64,000 bases of DNA, taken from positions 1-64,000 of the forward strand of contig JAILGS010000079.1 in the NCBI GenBank assembly GCA_024696615.1, given 5' to 3'. This DNA comes from Lachnospiraceae bacterium (GTDB taxonomy: Bacteria > Bacillota > Clostridia > Lachnospirales > Lachnospiraceae). The translations under genes were made by a program, and so were the position numbers. Under the pieces are notes generated by a model that was not told where the DNA came from, ran no database searches, and worked only from the letters and a program-made list of their open reading frames with translations. Position 1 is the first letter of the stretch. Every line of letters starts with the position of its first letter. This document shows positions 9,365 to 17,048 of the stretch, in pieces.

Positions 9365-10719
9365 AAGTCAAAAAACACTTTAAACTCCATCGGCTCTACT
9401 TAGAGTTAATGGGAGCTATTATCGGAAGTTTTCTATTAAGTGCAGCGCTGTTTTTTACCCTGCAGTTTTGTGGTGAGCATCTGTTAAATACCAACAAAGC
9501 CGAGGACTATTATCTTAAAAAACTAAATGAGGACTCTCTTAGCTTCTCCGTCATGGTGGAAATGCAGCACTATTCCATCCAGGATTTTGAAGCCTTCGGA
9601 GAATGGAGCGAGGAACATCCCCTCACTTATTATTATCTCATTCGAGAGGATCGGGAATATTTTGACTCCTTCCTCTATTCCATGTCTCCGGAGTATTATG
9701 ATCTTTCCAATCCAGAATACCAAAAGAGCCTGGAAAACCCTGTGAATTTTGATACCATCTCTGGATATCATGCCTACACCATTCATTTTTCTGACGGGGA
9801 AGGAACTTTATATATTGTGGGGGACTACCTGTATGAACTGATGCAACAGTTATTGTTAATCAGTCTTCTCATCAGTGTGATCTTCGGTCTCATCCTACTT
9901 TTTCTTCTGGTTCGTAAGAAGATTCATTACATCGCTGCCATTACCGAAGGTATTCATATCTTTGAGCATGGGGACTTAACCTATGAAATTCCCATTCGTG
10001 GCAGGGATGAATTATCGGATGTGGCAGGAAGCTTAAATTCCATGAAGGACGCGCTTCGCATCCAGATGGAGAATGAAAAAGAAGCTCTCATGGCCAACTC
10101 CGAGCTTGTCACCGCCCTCTCCCATGATCTTCGAACGCCACTCACCACACAGATGGGTTATCTTGAGATTTTAAAGGACCACCATTATACCACGAAAGAA
10201 GAACATGATTCCTACTTAGAGCGTGCCTTCCATACCTGTACCCAGATTAAGGAGATGTCGGATCGACTCTTTGAATATTTCCTAGCCTTCGATCCCCATC
10301 CGGAACGCTCCGCGGATAGTCTGGACAGCCTTGATGGCATGGAAGTATTCATGCAGCTATTAGCGGAACATACCATTCTTTTAAAGGATCATGGCTACCA
10401 ATTCCAGATCCTTGAACCAGAAAAGACCTTTACAATTCATGTGAATATGGATGATTTAATTCGTGTCTTCCAGAACATCTTCTCCAATTTGGACAAATAT
10501 GCGGATGAGAAAGTTCCCATCATCATAAACATTTGCAGAGAGGAGAAAAAATGCAGTATTACCTTCACTAATGCGATTCGAAAAGTGCCAAGAAAGAATG
10601 AAAGTTTCAAGATTGGGCTGGATAGCATTCTGGGGCTCATGCGCCGCCAGGGGGGAACCAGCGTGGTAACCCATGATGATTCCACCTTCACCCTGCGACT
10701 TGAACTCCCAACCTACTAA
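9361..10719 (+). CDS. Sensor histidine kinase
   Basis: 452-residue membrane kinase partnered with the upstream regulator. One membrane helix lies at about residues 15-37, an extracytoplasmic sensor segment of about 125 residues follows, then a second helix at about 162-184, a HAMP linker to about 240, and the dimerisation domain with phospho-acceptor His255 in ALSHDLRTPL. The ATPase domain has an N-box (FQNIFSNLDKYAD) but no DxGxG G1 box was seen; the segment FTNAIRK...FKIGLDSILGLM occupies its place. This may be a divergent ATP-lid kinase rather than a dead one. Start ATG overlaps the regulator stop. A bidirectional terminator follows. Confidence 0.92.
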   Translation: MKVKKHFKLHRLYLELMGAIIGSFLLSAALFFTLQFCGEHLLNTNKAEDYYLKKLNEDSLSFSVMVEMQHYSIQDFEAFGEWSEEHPLTYYYLIREDREYFDSFLYSMSPEYYDLSNPEYQKSLENPVNFDTISGYHAYTIHFSDGEGTLYIVGDYLYELMQQLLLISLLISVIFGLILLFLLVRKKIHYIAAITEGIHIFEHGDLTYEIPIRGRDELSDVAGSLNSMKDALRIQMENEKEALMANSELVTALSHDLRTPLTTQMGYLEILKDHHYTTKEEHDSYLERAFHTCTQIKEMSDRLFEYFLAFDPHPERSADSLDSLDGMEVFMQLLAEHTILLKDHGYQFQILEPEKTFTIHVNMDDLIRVFQNIFSNLDKYADEKVPIIINICREEKKCSITFTNAIRKVPRKNESFKIGLDSILGLMRRQGGTSVVTHDDSTFTLRLELPTY

Positions 10720-10745
10720 GAAACCAGGAATAACCTCTAAAAACA

Positions 10746-10794
10746 AAAACCGACCTCCAGGGATTGTGCTTGGCAACCCCGGGGTCGGTTTTAT
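10746..10794. terminator. Bidirectional terminator between kinase and purN
   Basis: AACCGACCTCCAGGG pairs with CCCCGGGGTCGGTT around a loop. TTTTATT follows on the plus strand and TTTTTGTTT on the minus strand, so it can end both converging transcripts. Confidence 0.8.
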
Positions 10795-10818
10795 TGATGC
10801 ATATTCTTATGTGTATTC

Positions 10819-11412
10819 TTATGCATGTTCTTTCGCAATCATGGCAATGGCCTGTGGAAGGATCTTCCATTCTGCCTCTTCCATCACACGACGCTGTAAT
10901 ACTTCTGGGGTATCCCCCTCCTGTACATACACTGCTTTCTGTAAAATAATTGGGCCAGTATCCATGCCTGCATCCACATAATGCACTGTGGCACCGGTTA
11001 CTTTCACGCCACGGGCCAGGGCTGCTTCATGCACCTTTAATCCATAATAACCCACACCGCAGAAGGATGGGATTAAGGATGGATGAATATTAATGATGCG
11101 ATGGGAATACTTCTGCACCACCTGTTCTGGAATCTTCACTAAGAATCCTGCAAGTACCACTAAATCCACATTGCAGGAGTCAATGGTTGCAAGAAGTGCC
11201 TCATTATAAGCTTCTCGGTCCGGAAAATCCTTCGGAGAAAGAAGAATGCTTTCAATGCCGTTCTGTTTTCCACGCTCCAAGGCATAAGCCCCGGCATTGT
11301 TGGAAATCACTGCGGCAATCTGGGTATTGGGGATGGAACCATCCTTTACCCCATCAATAATTGCCTGAAGATTGGTTCCGCCACCGGATACTAATACTGC
11401 AATTCTTAGCAT
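10819..11412 (-). CDS. purN: Phosphoribosylglycinamide formyltransferase
   Basis: Third step of purine synthesis, transferring a formyl group from 10-formyl-THF to GAR. The 197 residues match the PurN length. The N-terminus MLRIAVLVSGGGTNLQAII is characteristic, and the catalytic segment RIINIHPSLIPSF with its Asn-His pair is present, as is VHYVDAGMDTGPII. The start codon overlaps the end of purM by 7 bp, so the two are translationally coupled in a purE-purM-purN operon. It ends close to the shared terminator. Confidence 0.96.
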   Translation of the reverse strand: MLRIAVLVSGGGTNLQAIIDGVKDGSIPNTQIAAVISNNAGAYALERGKQNGIESILLSPKDFPDREAYNEALLATIDSCNVDLVVLAGFLVKIPEQVVQKYSHRIINIHPSLIPSFCGVGYYGLKVHEAALARGVKVTGATVHYVDAGMDTGPIILQKAVYVQEGDTPEVLQRRVMEEAEWKILPQAIAMIAKEHA

Positions 11413-12437
11413 ACAGTAACTCCCTTCTCTCCATCCTCTACCTTACCAACAACCCAAGCCTTCTGACCTGCTGCCTCGATGGCTGCGATGGTTGCATCGG
11501 CATCCTGAGGATCTACTGCAAGTACCATACCAAGCCCCATGTTGAAGGTATTGTACATCATATGCTCTTCAATATTACCCTTCTTCGCAAGAAGCTTAAA
11601 GATGGCAGGAACTTCGTAGGAATTCTTCTCTACCACAGCTCTCTTTCCTTCTGGAAGCATTCTTGGAATATTCTCGTAGAAACCACCACCGGTGATATGG
11701 CTACAACCATGAATACGAACACCTGCGTTCTTAATGGACTTTAAAGCCTTCACATAGATAATGGTTGGAGCAAGTAAAGCTTCCCCTAAAGTCTTACCAA
11801 GCTCATCATAATAAGTATTTAAACCTTCCTTGGTTAATTCCTTCTCAAATACCTTACGTACTAAGGAGAAACCATTGGAATGAACACCACTTGAACCAAT
11901 ACCGATCAAGGTATCTCCACAAGCAATCTCCTCTCCGGTGATAATGTCCTTCTTGTCCACAACACCTACGGAAAATCCTGCAAGATCGTAGTCTTCTTCC
12001 GGCATTAAACCTGGATGCTCTGCGGTCTCACCACCGATCAAAGCACACTCGGACTGCTTACATCCTTCTGCAACACCACCAACGATGGTTGCAATCTTTT
12101 CCGGAACATTCTTACCACATGCAATGTAATCTAAGAAGAATAATGGCTCGCCACCTGCACAGGCAACGTCATTCACACACATTGCTACCGCATCAATACC
12201 GATGGTATCATGCTTATCCATCACGATGGCAAGCTTTACCTTGGTTCCACATCCATCCGTACCGGAAAGAAGCACTGGTTCTTCCATATTCTTAATGTTT
12301 GCTAAAGAAAACGCACCAGAAAATCCGCCAAGACCACCAAGTACTTCCGGTCTCATGGTTTCCTTTACGGAAGCCTTCATTAATTCTACGGACTTGTATC
12401 CTGCTTCAATATCAACACCTGAACTCTTATAATCCAT
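11406..12437 (-). CDS. purM: Phosphoribosylformylglycinamidine cyclo-ligase (AIR synthetase)
   Basis: Fifth step of purine synthesis, closing the imidazole ring to give AIR. The 343-residue protein begins MDYKSSGVDIEAG and carries the family segments LLSGTDGCGTKVKLA, GIDAVAMCVND and GSSGVHSNGFSLVRKV. The ORF track adds 13 codons, but AGGAGAGTAAAG before this internal ATG and the family N-terminus favour 12437. Middle gene of the purE-purM-purN operon; its end overlaps purN. Confidence 0.96.
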   Translation of the reverse strand: MDYKSSGVDIEAGYKSVELMKASVKETMRPEVLGGLGGFSGAFSLANIKNMEEPVLLSGTDGCGTKVKLAIVMDKHDTIGIDAVAMCVNDVACAGGEPLFFLDYIACGKNVPEKIATIVGGVAEGCKQSECALIGGETAEHPGLMPEEDYDLAGFSVGVVDKKDIITGEEIACGDTLIGIGSSGVHSNGFSLVRKVFEKELTKEGLNTYYDELGKTLGEALLAPTIIYVKALKSIKNAGVRIHGCSHITGGGFYENIPRMLPEGKRAVVEKNSYEVPAIFKLLAKKGNIEEHMMYNTFNMGLGMVLAVDPQDADATIAAIEAAGQKAWVVGKVEDGEKGVTVC

Positions 12438-12507
12438 CTTTACTCTCCTATATCTGATATGATTCTTATTTCGCATAATTCCAAATGCGCATCAAGCCCA
12501 TGCGGAA

Positions 12508-13017
12508 TTACTTTTCCATATATTTCTTATATCCAATCTCTTGTAACTTGGCATCCTTGGCTTCCACCTGTTCCTTTAAGGACTTGGAATAATCCTTTAA
12601 CTTCTGGCGAAGTGCTGGATCCGCAGTTGCTAAGATCTTGGCTGCAAGAAGTCCTGCATTGGCACCACCATTGATTGCCACGGTTGCTACTGGGATTCCG
12701 GAAGGCATCTGAACGATGGAATACAGGGAATCACGACCGCCAAGGGATGTGGTATGCATTGGAATACCGATGACTGGAAGTGCAGACACTGCTGCTAACA
12801 TCCCTGGAAGATGAGCTGCCATACCAGCTCCTCCAATTAATACGGAAAGACCGCGCTCTTCTGCAGTCTTTGCATATTCAAAGAATACATCAGGTTCTCT
12901 GTGGGCGGAGATGATCTTCATCTCATACGAAATTCCTAACTGCTCTAAAATATCTGCAGTCTTTGCCATTACTGGCATATCTGAGTCGCTACCCATTACA
13001 ATACCTACTTGTGCCAT
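12508..13017 (-). CDS. purE: N5-carboxyaminoimidazole ribonucleotide mutase
   Basis: Sixth purine step, forming CAIR. The 169-residue chain starts MAQVGIVMGSDSDMPVM and has the substrate loop ISAHREPD and the glycine-rich GGAGMAAHLPGM. The ORF track begins 14 codons earlier, but AGGAGGCTTGTT places the start at 13017. No purK is seen in the window, so whether this is a class I mutase or a direct carboxylase cannot be told from context. Promoter TTGAAA-17-TATAAT lies just upstream. Confidence 0.95.
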   Translation of the reverse strand: MAQVGIVMGSDSDMPVMAKTADILEQLGISYEMKIISAHREPDVFFEYAKTAEERGLSVLIGGAGMAAHLPGMLAAVSALPVIGIPMHTTSLGGRDSLYSIVQMPSGIPVATVAINGGANAGLLAAKILATADPALRQKLKDYSKSLKEQVEAKDAKLQEIGYKKYMEK

Positions 13018-13076
13018 AACAAGCCTCCTATAATTTTCTACTTTCCTAGGTACGTCCATAAAAACGCACCATTTTT

Positions 13077-13105
13077 ATTATATAATATGGAATTTTACTT
13101 TTCAA
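13077..13105 (-). promoter_or_regulatory. Sigma-A promoter of purE-purM-purN
   Basis: TTGAAA and TATAAT on the minus strand with a 17-bp spacer. Predicted start near 13070, leader about 50 nt. A palindrome GTACC-AC-GGTAC at 13119-13130 lies 14 bp upstream of the -35 and overlaps the stop of the preceding gene; it could be an operator, but coding chance is equally likely. Confidence 0.78.
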
Positions 13106-13129
13106 TGTATTTCCATACGTACCACGGTA

Positions 13130-15265
13130 CTACTCGTCCAGAGCTTTATTCAATTCTTCGCAGCCCTCCACCACAAAACGTCCATCCTTCATGATCTCGT
13201 GGCGACTACCATCCCTCCATACAGCCGTAATCCCACCGATCTCCCGATATGGGATCGTTACATCCGTATGGCAGTTAAAATATGCTTTGGATGGATCTTC
13301 TTTCCGAAGTAAGGAGACTTCATTATCCCTGGCAATAATTTCCTTGCCATCCGGATTATATACTGCCACATCTTCGGAACGGGAATAACAGGTATCTCCC
13401 ACGGCAAAGTGAGGACCGGTCTTTTCCACAATGAGAATTGGTAATTTGTATAGGATCTGATAGCGATTGGCCATGCGATAAGCCGTGGTATTGGTACCGA
13501 TGGCAAATTCTCCCATAGGAAGAGTATCATGATCAAAAAGTACGGTCTGATGAATTAAATCCTTATTGTCCTTTTCCAGGGCAAAATTATCGCAGGAATA
13601 ATCCACGATCATTCCATCCTTAAATTCCATGGTGAAATTATTAAAACAGATATCATTTAAATATACCTGACTTACATGAATGATTCCCGTGGTATTCTTT
13701 AACTGCGGAGAAGTAAACACTTCTCCTAAAGGAATATTCACATCCGCCACACAGTTTTCGAAGGTGGCCTGGGTTGTTGGATCCGTCATAGGCATAATGG
13801 ATACCCGGATATTGGTGCGATTCTCACCGGCTCCCACCACTTCCACATATTCCGCAGGGGATAATTCGTTAATCAGTTTCGTCTGAATCTCTTTATATAA
13901 TTCATAATCCAGGGTATTGATCTTCACCGTCTCATGGAAGATGGCTTCAAAATCCTTCCCGATTTCCGGTACCGGGAAGGCGATAATGGTAAAGCTTCGC
14001 TCTTCTCCTAAGATGTACTTACTGGTTAATTCCCCCAGTTCATTGGTTAATGCTACGGATAATTCCTTCTGCTTCTTACTAAGGCTTAGGGCTTCTGGCT
14101 TACTCTCCGGCTCTAATGGATCTTCTCCAAAAGTCTCCACCACCGCCGGTCCGCCAAAGACTCTGGCTTCCTGTTCATAAGTATCATAGGTGGCTTTCGT
14201 CACTTCCAGAATTCTTGTCATATAGGCCTTATCCAGAAAAATAGCCTGATCAAAGCGATGATCATAATCCATCTGAAGATTGGCAATGGCACCATAGTAA
14301 CCATTCCGAATATGCATTCTCTTATTCACCCGCTCCGTGGCTGCACGGTAGATGGTGCTTGAAAGTCCAAGATTTTGGAAACCTTCCATGGCCTTTCGAA
14401 TCATCTTCTCCAATCCTAAGTGATATCGGATATTCACCGTCTTCTTCTTATGAAGTGGCTTATTCATCACTTCAAAGCCCTTGCGATATCCTTCCACAAA
14501 GGTGGAAGCCATGGCACTTATTTCGTCTTCTGGTAAGGAGGAAAGGAATCTGGCAAGTCCAAGCTCATTCTCTCCAATATATTCTCCGAAGAAATATAGA
14601 TAACGAACATCATCCAAGTCTTCTCCCTGGATAATCTGATTGGCAAAATCCAGGGTTGGATCAATCTGTTCCCGAATTCTTCTTGCCACAAAATGATCCG
14701 CATAATCACTGGCAAACCAGTAAAGGGTATCCTTTACTTCCTTCGCAAGGACCACTGAATTTTCCTTGGTTAACCCCTTTAAATCCCCGCTTTCCTCGGT
14801 TTCAAAAGCTCCTCTTACTAGTCCATAGACTTCTAAGAGAAGTTCTAACATCACCGTCAAATCTTCTTTTCGCTGCTCGAAGGCATATATGATCATGCCT
14901 CGTAGTTCCATATACAGATAGGATAAGAGATTCCCTAATTCCTCTCCCAAGCGCTTTTTCGCATATCGGGGATTGGCAAAACTGGACTCATAATGCTCTG
15001 GCAGGATGTCGGCATATAGGAGCGTGTTATTCATTTGCAGAAGGTCTAAGGGGAGCTTATAGAAGGCTCCGCTTTCAATCAGGGTGTGGGTTTCTAAGAC
15101 CACCTTACTAAAGCTTACCATGGCAAGGAAATATTCCGAAAGTCCTTCGGAAAGTACCCCCTCATTCACGATTTCATCGGACAGTTCCTTTAACCGTCCT
15201 GCTGCCAACTGATAGCGTTCTTCGATTAATTTATTGGCACTACGCAATTCTTCACTAATTACCAT
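13130..15265 (-). CDS. M29-type aminopeptidase with long N-terminal extension
   Basis: The C-terminal part resembles M29 (AmpS/PepS, aminopeptidase T) metallopeptidases. Candidate metal ligands are Glu515 in GEVFTSP, Glu586 in GEFAIGTN and His619 in KTGPHFAVGDT. M29 enzymes are usually about 410 residues; this one has 711, so roughly 300-350 N-terminal residues are extra. That part is helical and charged, with no signal peptide or membrane helix, and I do not recognise it. Start supported by AGGAGATACGG before MVISEEL. It is the last gene of a pyrE-led run, 28 bp after a small membrane protein gene. Cytoplasmic peptide turnover is the likely role. Confidence 0.82.
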   Translation of the reverse strand: MVISEELRSANKLIEERYQLAAGRLKELSDEIVNEGVLSEGLSEYFLAMVSFSKVVLETHTLIESGAFYKLPLDLLQMNNTLLYADILPEHYESSFANPRYAKKRLGEELGNLLSYLYMELRGMIIYAFEQRKEDLTVMLELLLEVYGLVRGAFETEESGDLKGLTKENSVVLAKEVKDTLYWFASDYADHFVARRIREQIDPTLDFANQIIQGEDLDDVRYLYFFGEYIGENELGLARFLSSLPEDEISAMASTFVEGYRKGFEVMNKPLHKKKTVNIRYHLGLEKMIRKAMEGFQNLGLSSTIYRAATERVNKRMHIRNGYYGAIANLQMDYDHRFDQAIFLDKAYMTRILEVTKATYDTYEQEARVFGGPAVVETFGEDPLEPESKPEALSLSKKQKELSVALTNELGELTSKYILGEERSFTIIAFPVPEIGKDFEAIFHETVKINTLDYELYKEIQTKLINELSPAEYVEVVGAGENRTNIRVSIMPMTDPTTQATFENCVADVNIPLGEVFTSPQLKNTTGIIHVSQVYLNDICFNNFTMEFKDGMIVDYSCDNFALEKDNKDLIHQTVLFDHDTLPMGEFAIGTNTTAYRMANRYQILYKLPILIVEKTGPHFAVGDTCYSRSEDVAVYNPDGKEIIARDNEVSLLRKEDPSKAYFNCHTDVTIPYREIGGITAVWRDGSRHEIMKDGRFVVEGCEELNKALDE

Positions 15266-15294
15266 CCGTATCTCCTAGCATTTTATAGTACATC

Positions 15295-15606
15295 TTAGAA
15301 TAATCCCATCATCAAAATCGAGAAAAACAACACAAAGAGCACTCCACACATCAGGGTTCCTACCACGGAGGTGGTGTAATATTTGTCCTGCTCCTTAAAG
15401 CTTACCAGGCCAATGACCAGGCCACATAAGTCGAATAAGAATGCAGCAATTCCCAAGGCTCCCACCACTAAAGGTCCCTGACCACCGTGAGCATAGGAGA
15501 TGGCAATGGCCACAATACTCAACAAAATCGTAATACTACCTAAAATAACAGAAAGCACACCTCCAAGGGAGGTATGCCTGTCGCTAAATTTCACTTTATT
15601 ACTCAT
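15295..15606 (-). CDS. Small membrane protein, about three helices
   Basis: 103 residues starting MSNKVKFSDRHTSLGG. Three hydrophobic stretches are visible at about residues 15-40, 46-70 and 80-102, and the loops are short. The protein resembles a class of uncharacterised Clostridia membrane proteins, but I cannot name a function. Start preceded by GAGGAACAAGAATAAGT; it lies only 2 bp after the VanZ-like gene and 28 bp before the aminopeptidase gene, so co-expression is likely. Confidence 0.75.
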   Translation of the reverse strand: MSNKVKFSDRHTSLGGVLSVILGSITILLSIVAIAISYAHGGQGPLVVGALGIAAFLFDLCGLVIGLVSFKEQDKYYTTSVVGTLMCGVLFVLFFSILMMGLF

Positions 15607-15608
15607 AC

Positions 15609-16085
15609 TTATTCTTGTTCCTCATAAATCATGTCAAACCTTGCACGATAATAGACTCTCGCCACACGATAGATTCCATATCCGATCATGCTTCCCAAGG
15701 TATTTAACAGAATATCGTCCACATCAAAGCTTCCCACCTGAAATACTAATTGGATCAGTTCTACACCGAAGGAAAGTAGGACGGATACCGCAAACATGCG
15801 AAGAAATCGTGGTTTCGGATCAAAAAAGACCGGAACTAAAAATCCAAGTGGGACAAAAGCCAGTACATTTCCAATCAAATTCAAGAATACCAATTTCCAA
15901 CCAAGTACCTCATAATTTAAAAGATAACGGTTAATTTCATGAAATGGCATCAAATTATACTGATACCCTTCCGGGATATTGGTTCTACCAAAACTTTCTG
16001 CAAAAAACAAGAAATATAAAAGTAATACCAGATATACGGCAAAGAAAATGCCGCAAATTACCTTATGTTTTACTTTTCTATTCAC
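15609..16085 (-). CDS. VanZ-like membrane protein
   Basis: 158-residue protein with four or five predicted helices and the VanZ-family pattern: NLMPFHEI after the first helix, NLIGNVLAFVPLGFLVP in the middle, GVELIQLVFQVGSFDVDDILLNTLG near the end. The VanZ family is linked to low-level teicoplanin resistance in one member, but most members, such as this one, lie outside any resistance cluster and their job is unknown. The start codon is GTG at 16085, preceded by AAGAGGTTTTTA. Confidence 0.85.
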   Translation of the reverse strand: MNRKVKHKVICGIFFAVYLVLLLYFLFFAESFGRTNIPEGYQYNLMPFHEINRYLLNYEVLGWKLVFLNLIGNVLAFVPLGFLVPVFFDPKPRFLRMFAVSVLLSFGVELIQLVFQVGSFDVDDILLNTLGSMIGYGIYRVARVYYRARFDMIYEEQE

Positions 16086-16128
16086 TAAAAACCTCTTTAT
16101 TCATTCTGATATTTGCACTACCCATAAG

Positions 16129-16281
16129 TTAGAATAAGTTCTTACTCTTGCTGGAAAGAAGTCTTGCACCATTCACGATTAAGAGGATACCAACTACAAT
16201 CCCAGTCGTAAGTACAACGATCCCCGTTGCGATATTTAATGCTCCTGAGCCCTTCATTAACTTAAACTGCTTCTCATCCAT
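16129..16281 (-). CDS. 50-residue single-helix membrane protein
   Basis: Too short for the ORF track. It begins MDEKQFKLMKGSG, has one strong membrane helix of about 24 residues (LNIATGIVVLTTGIVVGILL) and a basic tail ending KSKNLF. The start is chosen at 16281 because AAGGAGG lies 7-8 nt upstream; another ATG two codons earlier is too close to that site. The ribosome binding site overlaps the last codons of pyrE, so it is the second gene of the pyrE operon. Function unknown. Confidence 0.72.
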   Translation of the reverse strand: MDEKQFKLMKGSGALNIATGIVVLTTGIVVGILLIVNGARLLSSKSKNLF

Positions 16282-16293
16282 GTTCATTCCTCC

Positions 16294-16977
16294 TTATTTT
16301 ACGCCATACTGTGCATAATATGCATCAATAGAAGCCTTTAAGGCATCATCAATCACTACCTGTCCCTTGTATGGCTTGTTATGTAATGTCTCAACTACAT
16401 CTGCCATGGAACAAATTGCATGTGCCGGGAAGCCGTAGGTATCTGTGATCTCTTCCAAAGCGGACTTTTGACCACCCATACCAACTTCCATACGATTTAA
16501 GGAAACCATTAATCCCTTAATGGTTACATTGGCTGCACCACGTACCTTAGGTACGGTCTCTTCCATGGATTTACCAGAAGTAGTTACATCCTCGATCATA
16601 ATCACACGGTCCCCATCCTTTAATGGGCTTCCAAGGAAATTACCCTTGTCTGCGCCATGATCCTTGGCTTCCTTACGATCGGAACAATAACGAACTTCCT
16701 TACCATATAATTCACTATAGGCAATGGCAGTTACCACGCTAATTGGAATACCCTTATAGGCTGGTCCAAACAGTACATCAAAATCATCCCCATAGGTCTC
16801 GTGAATTGCTTTCGCATAATATTCACCTAACTTCTTTAACTGGCTACCAGTTACATAGAGTCCTGCATTCATAAAAAATGGGGACTTTCTTCCACTCTTT
16901 AATGTGAAATCACCAAAACGAAGTACTTCAGAATCCACCATGAACTGGATAAATTCCTGCTTATAGCTCTCTACCAT
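16294..16977 (-). CDS. pyrE: Orotate phosphoribosyltransferase
   Basis: Fifth step of pyrimidine synthesis, joining orotate and PRPP to give OMP. 227 residues, with the PRPP-binding motif VIMIEDVTTSGKS and the catalytic-loop Lys/Asp region (DRKEAKDHGADKG). Start supported by AGGAGGATATT. It has its own promoter (17020-17048), which overlaps the stop codon of the preceding GH3 gene, and leads a run of the 50-residue protein, VanZ-like protein, 103-residue protein and aminopeptidase. A small hairpin GGACT-AGTCC occurs in its leader; no PyrR-binding element was recognised. Confidence 0.96.
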   Translation of the reverse strand: MVESYKQEFIQFMVDSEVLRFGDFTLKSGRKSPFFMNAGLYVTGSQLKKLGEYYAKAIHETYGDDFDVLFGPAYKGIPISVVTAIAYSELYGKEVRYCSDRKEAKDHGADKGNFLGSPLKDGDRVIMIEDVTTSGKSMEETVPKVRGAANVTIKGLMVSLNRMEVGMGGQKSALEEITDTYGFPAHAICSMADVVETLHNKPYKGQVVIDDALKASIDAYYAQYGVK

Positions 16978-17019
16978 AATATCCTCCTAAGAAGGACTAC
17001 AAAAGTCCATATTCGACTC

Positions 17020-17048
17020 ATTGTAGCATAGGGTGGGGCTTTTTTCAA
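17020..17048 (-). promoter_or_regulatory. Sigma-A promoter of pyrE
   Basis: TTGAAA-17 bp-TACAAT on the minus strand with an extended -10 (TGCTACAAT). The -35 contains the TGA stop codon of the GH3 gene. Confidence 0.75.

Noticed and set aside
13119-13130. GTACC-AC-GGTAC palindrome as purine operator
   Set aside because: It overlaps the stop codon of the aminopeptidase gene, does not match a known purine operator and has no second copy at purD.
15500-15934. 144-codon plus-strand ORF
   Set aside because: Shadow of the small membrane protein and VanZ-like genes; no ribosome binding site.
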